Part shown: positions 42,794 to 53,745 of the stretch, in pieces
Numbering within the stretch: position 1 is the first letter of the stretch
How the letters are laid out: each line of letters begins with the position of its first letter
NCBI RefSeq assembly: GCF_018294505.1
Contig: NC_057802.1
Location: forward strand, 308,810,961 to 308,874,960
Length of the DNA: 64,000 bases
Reading direction: 5' to 3'
Source: Triticum aestivum
Taxonomy: Eukaryota > Streptophyta > Magnoliopsida > Poales > Poaceae
Notes under the pieces: generated by a model
Database searches by the model: none
Told to the model about the DNA's origin: nothing
The model's input: the letters and a program-made list of their open reading frames with translations, nothing else
Translations under genes and position numbers: made by a program

Positions 42794-44509
42794 TGAAGGA
42801 AATATGCCCTAGAGGTAATAATAAAGTTGTTATTTATATTTCCTTATATGATGATAAATGTTTATTATTCATGCTAGAATTGTATTAACCGGAAACTTAG
42901 TACATGTGTGGATACATAGACAAACAGAGTGTCCCTAGTATGCCTCTACTTGACTAGCTCATTAATCAAAGATGGTTAAGTTTCCTAGCCATAGACATGT
43001 GTTGTCATTTGATGAAAGAGATCACATCATTAGAGAATGATGTGATGGACAAGTCCCATCCGTTAGCTTAGCACTATGATCGTTTAGTTTATTGCTATTG
43101 CTTTCTTCATGACTTATACATGTTCCTCTAACTATGAGATTATGCAACCCCTGAATACCAGAGGAACACTTAGTGTGCTATCAAATGTCACAACGTAACT
43201 GGGTGATTATAAAGATGCTCTACAGGTGTCTCCGATGGTGTTTGTTGAGTTGGCATAGATCGAGATTAGGATTTGTCACTCCATGTATCGGAGAGGTATC
43301 TCTGGGCCCTCTCGGTAATGATCATCACTGTAAGCCTTGCAAGCAATGTGACTAATGAGTTAGTTGCAGGATGATTCATTATGGAACGAGTAAAGAGACT
43401 TGCCAGTAACGAGATTGAACTAGGTATGAGGATACCGACGGTCGAATCTCGGGCAAGTAACATACCGATGACAAAGGGAACAACGTATGTTGTTATGCGG
43501 TTGGACCGATAAAGATCTTCGTAGAATATGTTGGAGCCAATATGAGCATCCAGGTTCCGCTATTGGTTATTGACCGGAGATGTGTCTCGGTCATGTCTAC
43601 ATAGTTCTCGAACCCGTAGGGTCCGCACGCTTAACGTTCAATGACGATTTGTAGTATGAGTTATGTGTTTTGATGACCGAAGTTTGTTCGGAGTCCCGGA
43701 TGAGATCACGAACGTGATGAGGAGTCTCGAAATGGTCGCGACATAAATATTGATATATTGGACCATGTTATTCGGACACTAGAAGTGTTCCGGGTAGTTT
43801 TGGGTAAAAAGGGAGTGCCGCAAGGGTTACCGGAGCCCCCCGGGGGAACTAATGGGCCACCATGGGCCTTATTGGAGAGACAGAAGGGCAGCCAGGGGAG
43901 GCCGCCCCCCCCTTAGCAGTCCGAATTGGACAAGGGAAGGGGGGCGCCCCCTTTCCTACTCCCTCTCCCTCTCCTTCCTTCCCCTCGCTTCCTTGTGGAG
44001 TAATCCTACTAGGACTAGTAGTCCTAGTAGGACTCCCTCTCCTTGTGCGCGCCCCTAGGTCCGGCCAGCCTCCCCCTCCCTCCTTTATTGCGGGGGCAGG
44101 GGGCACCCTAGAACACACAAGTTTCTCTTAACTGTGTGCGGTGCCGCCTCCACAGTTACACACCTTGGTCATATCGTCGTAGTGCTTAGGCGAAGCCCTT
44201 CGCTGGTAACTTCATCATCACCGTCGCCACGCCATCGTGCTAATGGAACTCTCCCTCAGCCTCAACTGGATCAAGAGCTTGAGGGACGTCATCGTGCTGA
44301 ACGTGTGCTGAACACGGAGGAATCATACTTTCGGTACTTGGATCGGTTGGATCGCGAAGACGTTCGACTACATCAACCGCGTTACTTAACGCTTCCACTT
44401 TCGGTCTACGAGGGTATGTGGACGCACTCTCCTCGCTCGTTGCTATGCTTCTCCCAGATAGATCTTGCATGATCGTAGGAAATTTTTTGAACTACTACGT
44501 TCCCTAACA
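42794..44509 (+). repeat. Cop-F 3' LTR
   Basis: 1716 bp, TGAAGGAAATATGCCC to TTCCCTAACA; hairpin with perfect 13-bp arms at 44005-44017 and 44019-44031 around one G; TATA box lost. Confidence 0.9.
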
Positions 44510-44514
44510 ACTTG
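44510..44514. repeat. Target-site duplication acttg of Cop-F (right)
   Basis: Matches 36000-36004. Confidence 0.85.
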
Positions 44515-44878
44515 GGCCTAAGGGAAAGCATTGGGGAGAAATAAGTGGATGATGGGTTGCGAGAGTGACAGAAGCTTAAACCCTAGTTTATACATTATTC
44601 CGTAAGTGGCTGATTTGGATCCATAAATTTCATGTTATGTTTAGATTTATCTTAATTCTTCTTTCGTAGTTGCGGATGCTTGCAAGAGGGGGTAATCGTA
44701 AGAGGTTGCTTGTTCAACTAAGAACAACACCCTAGCACCGGTCCACCCACATATCAAATTATCAAAGTAGCGAACACGAATCAACTAAACATGATGAACG
44801 TGACTAGACAAAAATTACCATGTTTCCTCGAGAACACTTTGCTTATTATAAGAGAATTTTCTGGCTTATCCTTGCTAC
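44515..44878 (+). repeat. Gy-H LTR, right part
   Basis: Continues 35091-36004: GGCCTAAGGGAAAGCATTGG, TAAACCCTAGTTTATAC, GTTGCGGATGCTTGCAAGAGG, CACCGGTCCACCCACATATC, and a decayed TATA region. It ends abruptly near 44878 against a different LTR type. Confidence 0.6.
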
Positions 44879-44884
44879 TTGTCC

Positions 44885-45470
44885 GCTGCTTTGGGATTTC
44901 CCCGAAGAGGAGAGATGTAGCAAAGTAGAGATAAGTATTTCCCTCATTTAAGAACCAATATTATCAATCTAGTAGGAGAATAACACAGAACCTCGTGAAC
45001 AACACATGCACACACAAAAGCAAATACTTGCACCCGACGCAAACAAGAGGGTTCTCAATCCCCTTGGCGGTTACTTGCAAGGATTAAATCTCGTAGTGGT
45101 AGACAGATAAATTGCAAAGATAAAATAAAAGTAAATAGAAAATTGCAACAAGTTTTTGTTTTTGTTTTTGTACATGATAAAGGTAGACCCGAGGGCCATA
45201 GTTTTCACTAGAAGCTTCTCTCTCGAGCACATACATATGGTGGGTGAACAAATTACTGTTGGAAAATTGATAGAGAAGTGCATAGTTGTGATGATATTCA
45301 AGGCAATGATCATGTATATAGGCATCATGTCCGAGACAAGTAGACCGACTCCTTCCTGCATCTACTAATATTACTCTACCAATCGACCGCTATCCAGCAT
45401 GCATCTACGGTATTAAGTATAAAACATAGTAACGCCTTAAGCAAATGACATGATGTAGAAGGGGAAACGT
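44885..45470 (-). repeat. Gypsy LTR fragment related to Gy-E LTR
   Basis: Collinear with about 31980-32580 (for example TTTCCCCGAAGAGGAGAG, ATCAATCTAGTAGGAG, CAAGGCAATGATCATGTATA, AAGTAGACCGA). Only the inner-end side of the LTR is present; both edges are ragged. Confidence 0.7.
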
Positions 45471-45499
45471 TTCTCTGGGAATCACTGTGTGGGATGTAC

Positions 45500-45710
45500 C
45501 TACGAACGGAAACGATTGAGCATGCATAATTGTATCTGATGGCTAGCCCGATGGCACACGAGCTCATTTTGCGCAGCGTGTGTGACCGGAGGGCCTATCC
45601 CCGATGGTTTCTGGGTCGTGTGGGAAGGAACCCCCTATCGCCCACACTCACCAGGCGACGGTTTAAAATGTCGTCGCGGAAAGGGGTTAAAAACCATTTG
45701 CATAGCAGCT
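45500..45710. repeat. CACTA-like subterminal scrap
   Basis: GC-rich piece with GGCGACGGTTTAAAATGTCG and CGCGGAAAGGGGTTAAAAAC, which resembles subterminal DNA of grass CACTA elements. No terminal CACTA is visible, so this is tentative. Confidence 0.35.
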
Positions 45711-45726
45711 CACCAGTGGCACATCC

Positions 45727-46016
45727 AACTTGGATTCCTTGACGGACTCGGTACCTTCGTGCATATCAACCAAACTACCCCAAATTTCCTTTACATTCTC
45801 AAGGCGGATGATTTTGTTTGAATTCTTCGGGGCACAATCCATTGAAGAGAATATCACAACCTTGAGCATTGTATTGCAACATCTTCAATTCTTCCGCGGT
45901 CGCTTCACGATCCGGTTCTCTACCATCTTCATAGAATTCACCTTGCAAGCCAACACGCACAATAGCCCAAACGGCGGGGTTATGACCAAGAATATGCATT
46001 TTCATCTTATCCTTCC
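45727..46016 (-). pseudogene. Cop-K gag fragment, left of the solo LTR
   Basis: Minus frame MKMHILGHNPAVWAIVRVGL, GEFYEDGREPDREATAEELK, QYNAQGCDILFNGLCPEEF, then after a frameshift LENVKEIWGSLVDMHEGTES and VKESKLDV. This is the gag-polypeptide (UBN2 type) of a different Copia family. Its upstream codons (RRGPYFDGTKFASWK) are at 47714-47768. It ends abruptly at KLDV. Confidence 0.75.
46012..46016. repeat. Target-site duplication cttcc of the solo LTR (left)
   Basis: cttcc recurs at 47709-47713. Confidence 0.9.
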
Positions 46017-46442
46017 TGTTGGGGAACGTAGTAATTCAAAAATTACGATCACGCAAGATCTAACTAGGAGATGCATAACAACGAGAGGGGAGAGTGTGTC
46101 TACGTACCCTCGTAGACCGAAAGTGGAAGCGTTTATCAACGCGGTTGATGTAGTCGTAAACCTTCACGATCCGTCCCGATCAAGTACCGAACATACGGCA
46201 CCTCCGTGTTCAGCACACGTTCAGCTCGATGACATCCTCGCCTTCTTGATCCAGCAAGACGGGCGAAGTAGTAGATGAGTTCTGGCAGCACGACGGCGTG
46301 GTGACGGTGTTGGTGAAGAACAATCTCCGCAGTGCTTCGCCTAAGCACTACGGAAACTATGACAGAGGATAAACTAGAGGGAACGGGGTTGCCAGCACAC
46401 GGCTTGGTGTTTCTTCATGTGTCTTGGGTGCTAGCCCTACCC

Positions 46443-46453
46443 CTCTATTTATA
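46443..46453 (-). promoter_or_regulatory. TATA box of the solo LTR
   Basis: TATATAAATAG on minus, a near-ideal TATA box; the perfect 12-bp hairpin at 46572-46598 is about 120 bp upstream. Confidence 0.65.
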
Positions 46454-46539
46454 TATTGAGCCTTGGGGTCGAACCTTGGAGTAAAAGCCTCCTCAAAGTC
46501 GGTTTTGCCCGAAAGGCAAGAGTCCTTCTCGGACTCCAG

Positions 46540-46598
46540 GGCTAGACGCCAGGGTTCCCGGCATCTACCCCCTAGACGCCAGGGTTCCTGGCGTCTAG
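46540..46598. repeat. Duplicated hairpin in the solo LTR
   Basis: CTAGACGCCAGG (46572-46583), gtt, CCTGGCGTCTAG (46587-46598) is perfect. An imperfect copy of the same hairpin lies 30 bp to the left, from about 46542. Confidence 0.85.
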
Positions 46599-47708
46599 CC
46601 TCTGGTCTCCACAAAACTTCCTTTTGCACTTTCCAAAAGCCTCGTGGGCTTTCCCCTTTGGCCCAAATAAAGTGTTCTCGTACCCAAACATTTCGGGAGA
46701 AATCCGGAACCCCTTCCGGAGACCAAACACTATTATCCCATATATCAATCTTTATCTTTGGACCATTCCGGATTTCCTCGTCATGTCCGTGATCTCATCC
46801 GGGACTCCAAACAACATTCGGTCACCGACATACATAACTCATATAATACTATATCGTCAACGAACGTTAAGCGTGTGGACCCTTCGGGTTCGAGAACTAT
46901 GTAGACATGACCGAGACACCTCTTTAGTCAATAACCAATAGCGGAACCTAGATGCCCATATTGTTTCCTACATATTCTATGAAGATCTTTATCGGTCGAA
47001 CCGCATAACAACATACATTGTTCCCTTTGTCATCGGTATGTTACTTGCCCGAGATTCGATCATCGGTATCCTCATACCTAATTCAATCTTGTTACCGGCA
47101 AGTCTCTTTACTCGTTCTGTAATGCATCATCCCGCAACTAACTCATTAGTCACATTGCTTGCAAGGCTTTATAGTGATGATCATTATCGAGAGGGCCCAT
47201 AGATACCTCTTTGATACACGGAGTGACAAATCCTAATCTCGATCTATGCCAACTCAACAGACACAATCGGGGACACCTGTAGAGCATCTTTATAATCACT
47301 CAGTTACATTGTGATGTTTGATAGCACACTAAGTGTTCCTCCGGTATACGGGAGTTGCATAATCTTATAGTCATAGGAACATGTATAAGTCATGAAGAAA
47401 GCAATAGCAATAAACTAAACGATCATAGTGATAAGCTAACGGATGGGTCTTGTCCACCACATCATTCTTTAATGATGTGATCCCATTCATCAAATGACAA
47501 CACATGTCAATGGCTAGGAAACATAACCATCTTTGATTAACGAGCTAGTCAAGTAGAGGCATACTAGGGACACTCTGTTTGTCTATGTATTCACACATGT
47601 ACTAAGTTTCTGGTTAATACAATTCAAGCATGAATAATAAACATTTACCATGATATAAGGAAACATAAATAACAACTTTATTATTGCCTCTAGGGCATAT
47701 TTCCTTCA

Positions 47709-47713
47709 CTTCC
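47709..47713. repeat. Target-site duplication cttcc of the solo LTR (right)
   Basis: Matches 46012-46016. Confidence 0.9.
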
Positions 47714-47768
47714 AACTAGCAAATTTTGTACCATCAAAATAAGGACCTCTACGGTGATAGTTACCCTT
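47714..47768 (-). pseudogene. Cop-K gag fragment, right of the solo LTR
   Basis: Encodes GNYHRRGPYFDGTKFASW on minus, in frame with 46016 leftward. It is cut by the end of CACTA-L at 47769. Confidence 0.7.
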
Positions 47769-48279
47769 CACTACAAAAAAAGACACATCCGTGACATTTT
47801 GGGCGGAACGAAATTTTTTTCTGTGATACTTATGACACTTCTATGATGATAATTGTGACAAAACCCAGTATCATCATAGATGTGGTGGGATCCTACTTCT
47901 GTGACAAAAAATCATGACAGAAAATGGGCTTTTCGTCCTGGGCGGGACAGAGACGCAGCTGCATGACATTCTTTGGGCCGTCCATGACGGAGAAAACCGT
48001 GGTAGAAGCGAGGGCGAGAATAATATCGGGGAGTTCCCGGTTACGGTGGGTGGTCAGGGGCCGAGCGATGCGTGTTTCTCTCGTACACGTACGCGCGTGG
48101 GTGCGAGGCATTGGGCTCTAACTGAACCCGAGCGAGGCATTCGCCTACTGAACCCGAGCGATTGCACTGCAGGCTACGCATTACTGAACCTGAGCGATCG
48201 ATCGATGGCTGTTAACAGAACCCGATCGAGCGATTCCTTCGCTACTGCTGCTAACTAAAGCTGATCGAACCTGCTGCCT
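47769..48279. repeat. CACTA-L terminal region
   Basis: Terminal CACTACAAAAAAAGACAC followed by short repeats of GTGACA / TATGACA type (CCGTGACATTTTGGG, CTTATGACACTTCTATGA, AATTGTGACAAAACCC, TTCTGTGACAAAAAATCATG) and, after 48110, several ACTGAACCC / GAGCGA repeats. This is the typical inverted-terminal plus subterminal layout; the partner end is out of view. Confidence 0.8.
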
Positions 48280-49110
48280 CTTGATGAACAGTGAGCGTTG
48301 TTGGGGGTTTGGATGAACAGTTCCCGGTGGGGGGTTGGATGAACAGGAACCCGTGGTAGTAGATGCCGTTGCCGCTGGATGAACAAGACCCCGATCGATC
48401 GAGCCAGTGGATGAATAGGAGCGCGTGGAGGGCTGGATGAACAGGACCCCGTGGAGGGCTAGTTGAACAGTAGCCGGTGGAGGGCTGGATGAACAATAGC
48501 CCGTGGAGGGGTGGTTGAATAGGACCCCGTGGAGAGGGCTGGTTGAACAGTAGCCGGTGGAGGAGCACACGGTGGAGGCTGGATGAACAGGTGCCCGTGG
48601 ATGAACAGTCACAGGTGGAGGCTGGAGGAGGTCGACGGTGGATGAACAGTTGCCCGTGGAGGTTGGAGGAGGTCAACGGTGGAGATGAACAGTATCCCGT
48701 GGAGTCCCGTTTTGCGGTTCGCCACACCCCTCCCAATGAACAGGACCCCCGTTTCGACCATAGCGCTCCAACACAAGTCCGTTTCCTCCATTTTGCGGTA
48801 CGCCACACCCCTCCCGATCAACAGGACCTCGTTTCGACCGTAGGAGGTCCAAGAGAAGTCCGTTTCCTCCGTTTTGCGGTACGCCAGACCCCTCCCGATG
48901 AACAGGATCTCGTTTCGACTGTGGCCGGTTGAACACAAGGCTGTTTCCTTCGTTCTGCGGTACACCAGGCCTCATTTCCATTGGCTGTTCCGTCCAAGCT
49001 GGTTGGCTCCCGATGAACAGCACGCGTTGTGTTGCCTCCCGATGAACATGACGCATTCCGTTGCCTCCCCATGAACACGATGACGACGCAGTTTCTCCGT
49101 TCTGACCCAG
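48280..49110. repeat. CACTA-L subterminal motif array (GATGAACAG)
   Basis: About 20 copies of GATGAACAG or one-base variants (GTTGAACAG, GATGAATAG, GATCAACAG, AATGAACAG, GATGAACAC), mostly in the same direction and 25-45 bp apart in the first half. Many are followed by GACCCCGTGGAGGG or TAGCCGGTGGAGG. Such arrays in En/Spm elements bind the regulatory transposition protein. The long minus frames here are products of the repeats, not genes. Confidence 0.85.
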
Positions 49111-49379
49111 CCATGTACACGAGCAATGGCCGTACGTATGCGCGAGTAGGCATTCGAGACCCCGCCCATATGTACGTACGTGGACGTATTTACTTTCTTG
49201 CACCCTGACCACTGTACGTACGTGTACATGCTACATGTGCGCCTCTACTACGACACGTGCCCTTCCTTACACGGCCACGGTTCATCGCTGCAGCATGCAG
49301 ACAGACCGATCTTATGTACGTACAAGTTCGCGACCAGAATGACAACGCTACGTACGCTTCGACCAGGTGGGTCCCGACT
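49111..49379. other. CACTA-L spacer with CGTACGTA runs
   Basis: Noncoding. It has many TACGTAC / CGTACG palindromes (at about 49131, 49173, 49215, 49315, 49351). No gene. Confidence 0.55.
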
Positions 49380-50109
49380 GTCAAGCACTTCCTTGCGTGC
49401 GAAGATGTAGCTGGTGGGTCCCAGGAGTCAGGGAGGTGAATCATTTTTTTGCCCGTAATATGGACGCACATCCTTGTGTGCGAAGATGTAGCTGCTGGGT
49501 CCCAGCTGTCCGGGGGGAATGTTTTTTTTTGCAAAATACGGTGGCCCGTACGGTGGGTCCCTGTTGTCAGGTGGAGGAATAATTATTTTGTGCGTCATAA
49601 GGAGGCACTTCCTTGCTGCGGCCGTAGACCCAGCTGTCAGCCTCTCCACGTACAGTACTCTTCCGATGGAAGTCATTCGTTGACCACATTGACCACGCCG
49701 CGCCGAGAGCACCAGGGCGGTGGATGACGGCGAGGCCTAGGAAGGGGACAACGCGGAGCCGGGGAAAACGCGGCAGTGGATGCCCACGCGGAGAGGAGTA
49801 CGAGGGTTCACTGATTCGGCTGTGGTGTGAGGCTGCCATCGCCGCAGAATAACAGGGGGTGTGGGTGAGTAGAGGGATGGCCTGGCCAGCGGTGGGAGTA
49901 GTAGGGGGCGGTGATGCTTCCGCGGCATAACAGCTGGCCACCGGAGGCAGGAGCACGCGGCACTACCGGTGCTGGTTTGGGCGGCTGGAGCAAGAAGACC
50001 AGAGGTTGAAGAAGCACTACAGCCGTTGGATGGACATTGTACGATCACTGGAGCTAGAATCGTTCATATTGACTAAGTTGACAAAGCCCTTCGTCCTCGT
50101 CAACTTAGT
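49380..50109. repeat. CACTA-L tandem repeat, copy 1
   Basis: Unit of about 722 bp measured from CAGCTGTCAGCCTCTCCACG at 49631 to 50353. It includes GTGGGTCCC-TGTCAGG blocks, a purine run near GAATG(T)n, a GCGCCGAGAGC-CCAGGGCGGTGGA block, and ends with GACTAAGTTGACAAAGCC. Short frames inside are not conserved between copies. Confidence 0.8.
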
Positions 50110-50517
50110 GGGCCCACAAGTCAGCATCCCACTATGCTGGGTCCCAGCTAGCAGGGGTATTCATTTTTTTGTGCATAATAAGGAGGCACTTCCTTGCGTG
50201 CCTAGATATAGGTGGTGGGTCTGACCTGTCAGTGGGGGGAACGTTTTTTTCGCGAAATACAGAGGCCCTTTCGGTGGGTCCCAAATGTCAGGTGGAGGAA
50301 TCATTATTTTGCGCGTAATAAGGAGGCATTTCCTTGTGTGCGGCCGTGGACCCAGCTGTCAGCCTCTCCACGTATAGTCCATGTCCGATGGATGTCGTTC
50401 GTTGAACACGTTGACCAAGCCGCGCCGAGAGCGCCAGGGCGGTGGACGACGGCGAGGCCTAGGAAGGGAACGACAAGGAGCCGGGGAAGACTCGGCAGTG
50501 GTTGCCCATGCGGTGCG
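50110..50517. repeat. CACTA-L tandem repeat, copy 2, left part
   Basis: Collinear with 49480-49795. Interrupted by Gy-G at 50517; continues at 57260. Confidence 0.8.
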
Positions 50518-50997
50518 TGTCGGTGTCAAAACCGGCGGATCTCGGGTAGGGGGTCCCGAATTGTGCGTCTAAGATCGATGGTAACCGGAGACGGGGGACA
50601 CGATGTTTACCAAGGTTCGGGCCTTCTATATGGAGGTAATACCCTACTTCCTGCTTGACTGATCTTGATGAACATGAGTGTTACAAGAGTTGATCTACCA
50701 CGAGATCGTAATGGCTAAACCCTAGGAGCCTAGCCTATATGAATATGGTAATGAATGTGTCCTATCCGGACTATGCTCTCCGGTTTATATAGACACCGGA
50801 GATATCTAGGGTTACATGGGGTCGGTTACATAAGAAGGAATCTTCACAGCTGGTCGCCTAGCTTGCCTTCCACGCAAAGGAAAGTCCAATCCGGACACGG
50901 GTATGGTCTTCGGTCTTTACGTCTTCACAGCCCATCAGTCCGGCCCAATGAATAACAGGCCGGACGCCCGAGGACCCCTTAGTCCAGGACTCCCTCA
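50518..50997 (-). repeat. Gy-G 3' LTR
   Basis: 480 bp; on minus TGAGGGAGTCCTGGAC to GGTTTTGACACCGACA. A TATA-like TATATAAACCGG lies at about 50782-50793 on minus. Confidence 0.88.
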
Positions 50998-51008
50998 GTA
51001 GCCCCTGA
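50998..51008 (-). other. Gy-G polypurine tract
   Basis: CAGGGGCTAC-type tract on minus next to the LTR start TGAGGGAGTC. Confidence 0.65.
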
Positions 51009-51518
51009 ACCTGGCTTCAATGACGAGGAGTCCGGCGCGCAGATTGTTTTCGGCATTGCAAGGCGGGTTCCCTCCTTCCGAACTCCGGAATAGTCTTCGG
51101 ATGTAGTAGATATATCCGGACCTGTGTATATAATTACAGAAAATACAATATTGCATGAGTCTAATTTGTTGATAACTGTTTATGACATCCCATCACGCCT
51201 GCCCAGTTACTATTTCCAACCGTTGGCTGGCACGTCGCCCCACGTCTCCGGACGCGGTTTACTGGCACGTCTGGCCAAGGCAGAGATCGTGTTCCCTTGT
51301 TCACGGGATTTTCATTAATGCAAGCGTGGGTAACCCAACCGTCCCCTGGGTACAACTCTCTGGGATAGGTAAGTTTCGAGACCCAGGTGGATACGCTTAG
51401 TATTTGGGGTCTTTATATAGGGTCCCAGACTCGTCTTCTCCCTTTGTGCTTGCTTCTTCCTCAACCCTAGCCACCCCAAGTTCCAACCCTCGGGTTCCCA
51501 TCGCCACCAGCCCTAATC
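51009..51518 (+). promoter_or_regulatory. Gy-G region upstream of the antisense gene
   Basis: Noncoding 510 bp between the LTR and the first ATG of the antisense gene. A TATA-like TATATAGGG at 51415-51423 followed about 30 bp later by a pyrimidine-rich leader (CTTCTCCCTTTGTGCTTGCT) is a plausible core promoter on plus. Confidence 0.5.
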
Positions 51519-53745
51519 ATGTCCGGATCCAGCCGTCAAGGCCGATGGGTGGCTTCTTCTGTCACAGAGGAGGATATTGCGAAGCTCCGCGCAGCGAGGT
51601 ATCTGACCCCGGAAATCCTTCATCAGCTTCCTGCACAGGGGAAGGTCGTTCCTACCCCCAAATCCGGCGAGAGGGTAGTGTTTGTGTCCCACTTCCTCCA
51701 TGGGTTAGGGTACCAGGTGTCTACAGAGGGGCGAGAATGCTGATTCCCACACTGTACCAGGTGTGTGCAGAGGGGGGGCGAGAGCGGGGAGCCCGACGGT
51801 GATACCCGCCCTGAGGACGAATTAGACGCTGTGTTCGGGGAAACCGAAACTCTTTTGCCCAAGGGCAAAAATGCGGAGGAAGCTCTCCATGGCGAAAAGC
51901 GGGCTGCTTCCGAAGATCAGGAGGGGAAGCCTTCCAAGAGAGGAAAAATGCCATCGTAAGTGAGGCTGGGGCACTTTAAACGTACCTCATTCTTTTCCTA
52001 TTAGTGAAGTAATCATCCGACATATGCACATCCACACAGGTTAACGCCTGGTGTTTCTCAATCGTCCTCCTCCTCGGGAGACCTTCTTCCGGAGATGATG
52101 GAGAGTGACACGCCATCTCCGGCTTCTTCGCCCAACTGGGGGGATGATACCGAGGTATCGTCCCGAAGGGCTCCTCCCCATCGTCAAGCGGTGCAGGAAA
52201 CGAAGAAGGCGTTATCCGAAGGTGGTGCCTCTGTCACCCTGGGTTCGGGAATCAAGAATGACGGCGCTGAACCGTCCGGTTTACAGCCGGAGATGATTCT
52301 GGGGGAGAGTAAGCAGATTCCTTCAAAGGAATGCCGTACTCCGGCGGTGGTTTCCGAAGACCCCGGAGTGCCGGAAATGCTGACGGACATGCTGCGGCGA
52401 GCGTCCATTTCAGAGAAGCACCGTGCCTTGATGGTTACGGTGGTCAAAAAGGTTCAATCCACGAAAAGGGGATTGAACGAGGCCTTCTCGAGCCTTCTAA
52501 GAGGTTTTGAGGTTTGTGATGTAGTTTTGCCAGTTGAATGATATTGATAGAATGCACCTGTTGTATATGCAGTAGCCCCTGAGACTCAGATTGCCTTCCG
52601 AAGGGAGCGATCGGAGGATCAAAAAGATATGCTCAGTTACTAACCTTGATTTAACATGGAATACAGGCTGCCTCCCCTCCTATGGCTACCCGAAATACGG
52701 AAGTGGCCGAACTACAGCGAAAGCTGGATATTGCAGAAGATGACATTGCATTGATCAACAGGCGTCTTGACGACTCGCAAGGTATATATTGCGAGCATTC
52801 CTTACACCAATGTTCTTGCAATGTAGGCCTGAAGCCGAAGAGGGTTTTATATGAAATGTGCATGATTGCAGATGGTGCTGCCGCCGTTGAAGCTCTTCGG
52901 GCGGAGCTAGCCCGGGCCAAGGAGCAGGCCCGGTGTAGTGATGCGGCTGCCGAGAAGGCATCGGCTGATCTAAGAGCCAAACAGGCAGCTCGGCGCCGAA
53001 GTGAGGAGAAAATATCCGCACTAGCGCTTGAATTGAAGAATACTGCAAGTCGCTATGAATTCCTTGAGAAGGAGAATAAAGCCAAAATGGCTGAACTTGA
53101 TAAGGCCGTACGAGAGGCGAGTGAAGCTCGGTCTGAATCTAGGGTAGCTCGTGAAGAGATTCGGCAGGCTAAGGAGATAGCGGCCGGTAAGCCGTTTTGC
53201 TTCAGATTAAGTTTGGCGATCCGGACTATGCTCAGCAAAACCAGGTCTGGAGTTCTCCAACTGAATTTTTGGACTTGCCAAAGAGTTCTTCCGATGCAGT
53301 GCAATTTTACCAAGCGCAAGGGGGGTAAGCAACGGAGAAGCTTTTCTGGTCACAATTTGGCGCATCAAAGCGCCCTCTGTTGCCAAATGAACAGATGTCC
53401 CAGTGGGCCGAGCTTCATAGGATATCCAGCGACGCCATGAAGAACGTCATAATCCGGTTGTGGCCGAGTGAGCCTGTTTCCAAGAGCTATTTTGGCCTGG
53501 TGCGGTGTCTTGTTGATGCGGTGCCGCGTATCGATGCTGCGAAGCGGTCGGCATGCACTGAGGGTGCATGGATGGCCTTTGCCCGATTCAAGACGTTCTA
53601 GGGGAAGATGAAGGCCGTCGATGTTGCGGCGAAGAGTCCGCCCAAGGGCAAGGACCGTAATGAGCCGGAGCATTATTTTGAAGACGTCCTGGAAGCCGCC
53701 CGCCTGATAGAGGGTCAATGCTCGAAGAACATAATGTTCGAGTGA
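51519..53745 (+). pseudogene. Antisense gene of Gy-G
   Basis: Plus-strand gene opposite to gag, in several exons. Exon 1 starts at ATG 51519 (MSGSSRQGRWVASSVTEEDI; then GERVVFVSHFLHGLGY) and loses the centre of its globular domain through a deletion or duplication at about 51715-51780. Further exons: acidic/Ser-rich 52095-52541, with LTDMLRRASISEKHRALMVT near its end; coiled coil about 52682-53188 (AAVEALRAELARAKEQARCS and heptad-like runs), with intron-like breaks at about 52782-52870 and 53190-53330; and a C-terminal helical exon about 53384-53745 (AELHRISSDAMKNVIIRLWP, LVDAVPRIDAAKRS) with a TAG at 53599. Same general plan as the Gy-D antisense gene. Function unknown. Confidence 0.65.

Larger units (their letters stand above)
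36005..44509 (+). mobile_element. Cop-F, Ty1/Copia element (plus), coding region decayed
   Basis: 8505 bp between two LTRs with the acttg duplication. Same family as Cop-B but opposite strand. Internal order is initiator-Met primer site, leader, gag, protease, integrase, reverse transcriptase, RNase H, four short palindromes, polypurine tract. Hand comparison of about 560 bp of the LTRs gives about 4-5% difference, yet gag-pol has many frameshifts and stops. Confidence 0.9.
46017..47708 (-). mobile_element. Solo LTR of a Cop-B/Cop-F-related Copia
   Basis: 1692-bp LTR, TGAAGGAAATATGCCC (47708) to CCCCAACA (46017), flanked by perfect cttcc and inserted in the Cop-K gag frame. No internal region remains, so it arose by recombination between the two LTRs of a full element. 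TATA box TATATAAATAG on minus at about 46443-46453. It is a distinct LTR subtype: the middle part has its own hairpin. Confidence 0.9.

Noticed and set aside
48280..49110. Regularly spaced short repeats resembling a CRISPR array
   Set aside because: Repeats are only about 9 bp and variable, spacers are not unique, and the array lies at a CACTA end in plant DNA.
48181..49212. Overlapping minus-strand frames of 110-185 codons
   Set aside because: They translate the GATGAACAG array in several frames, with low-complexity repeats and no domain. They come from repeat structure without stops.
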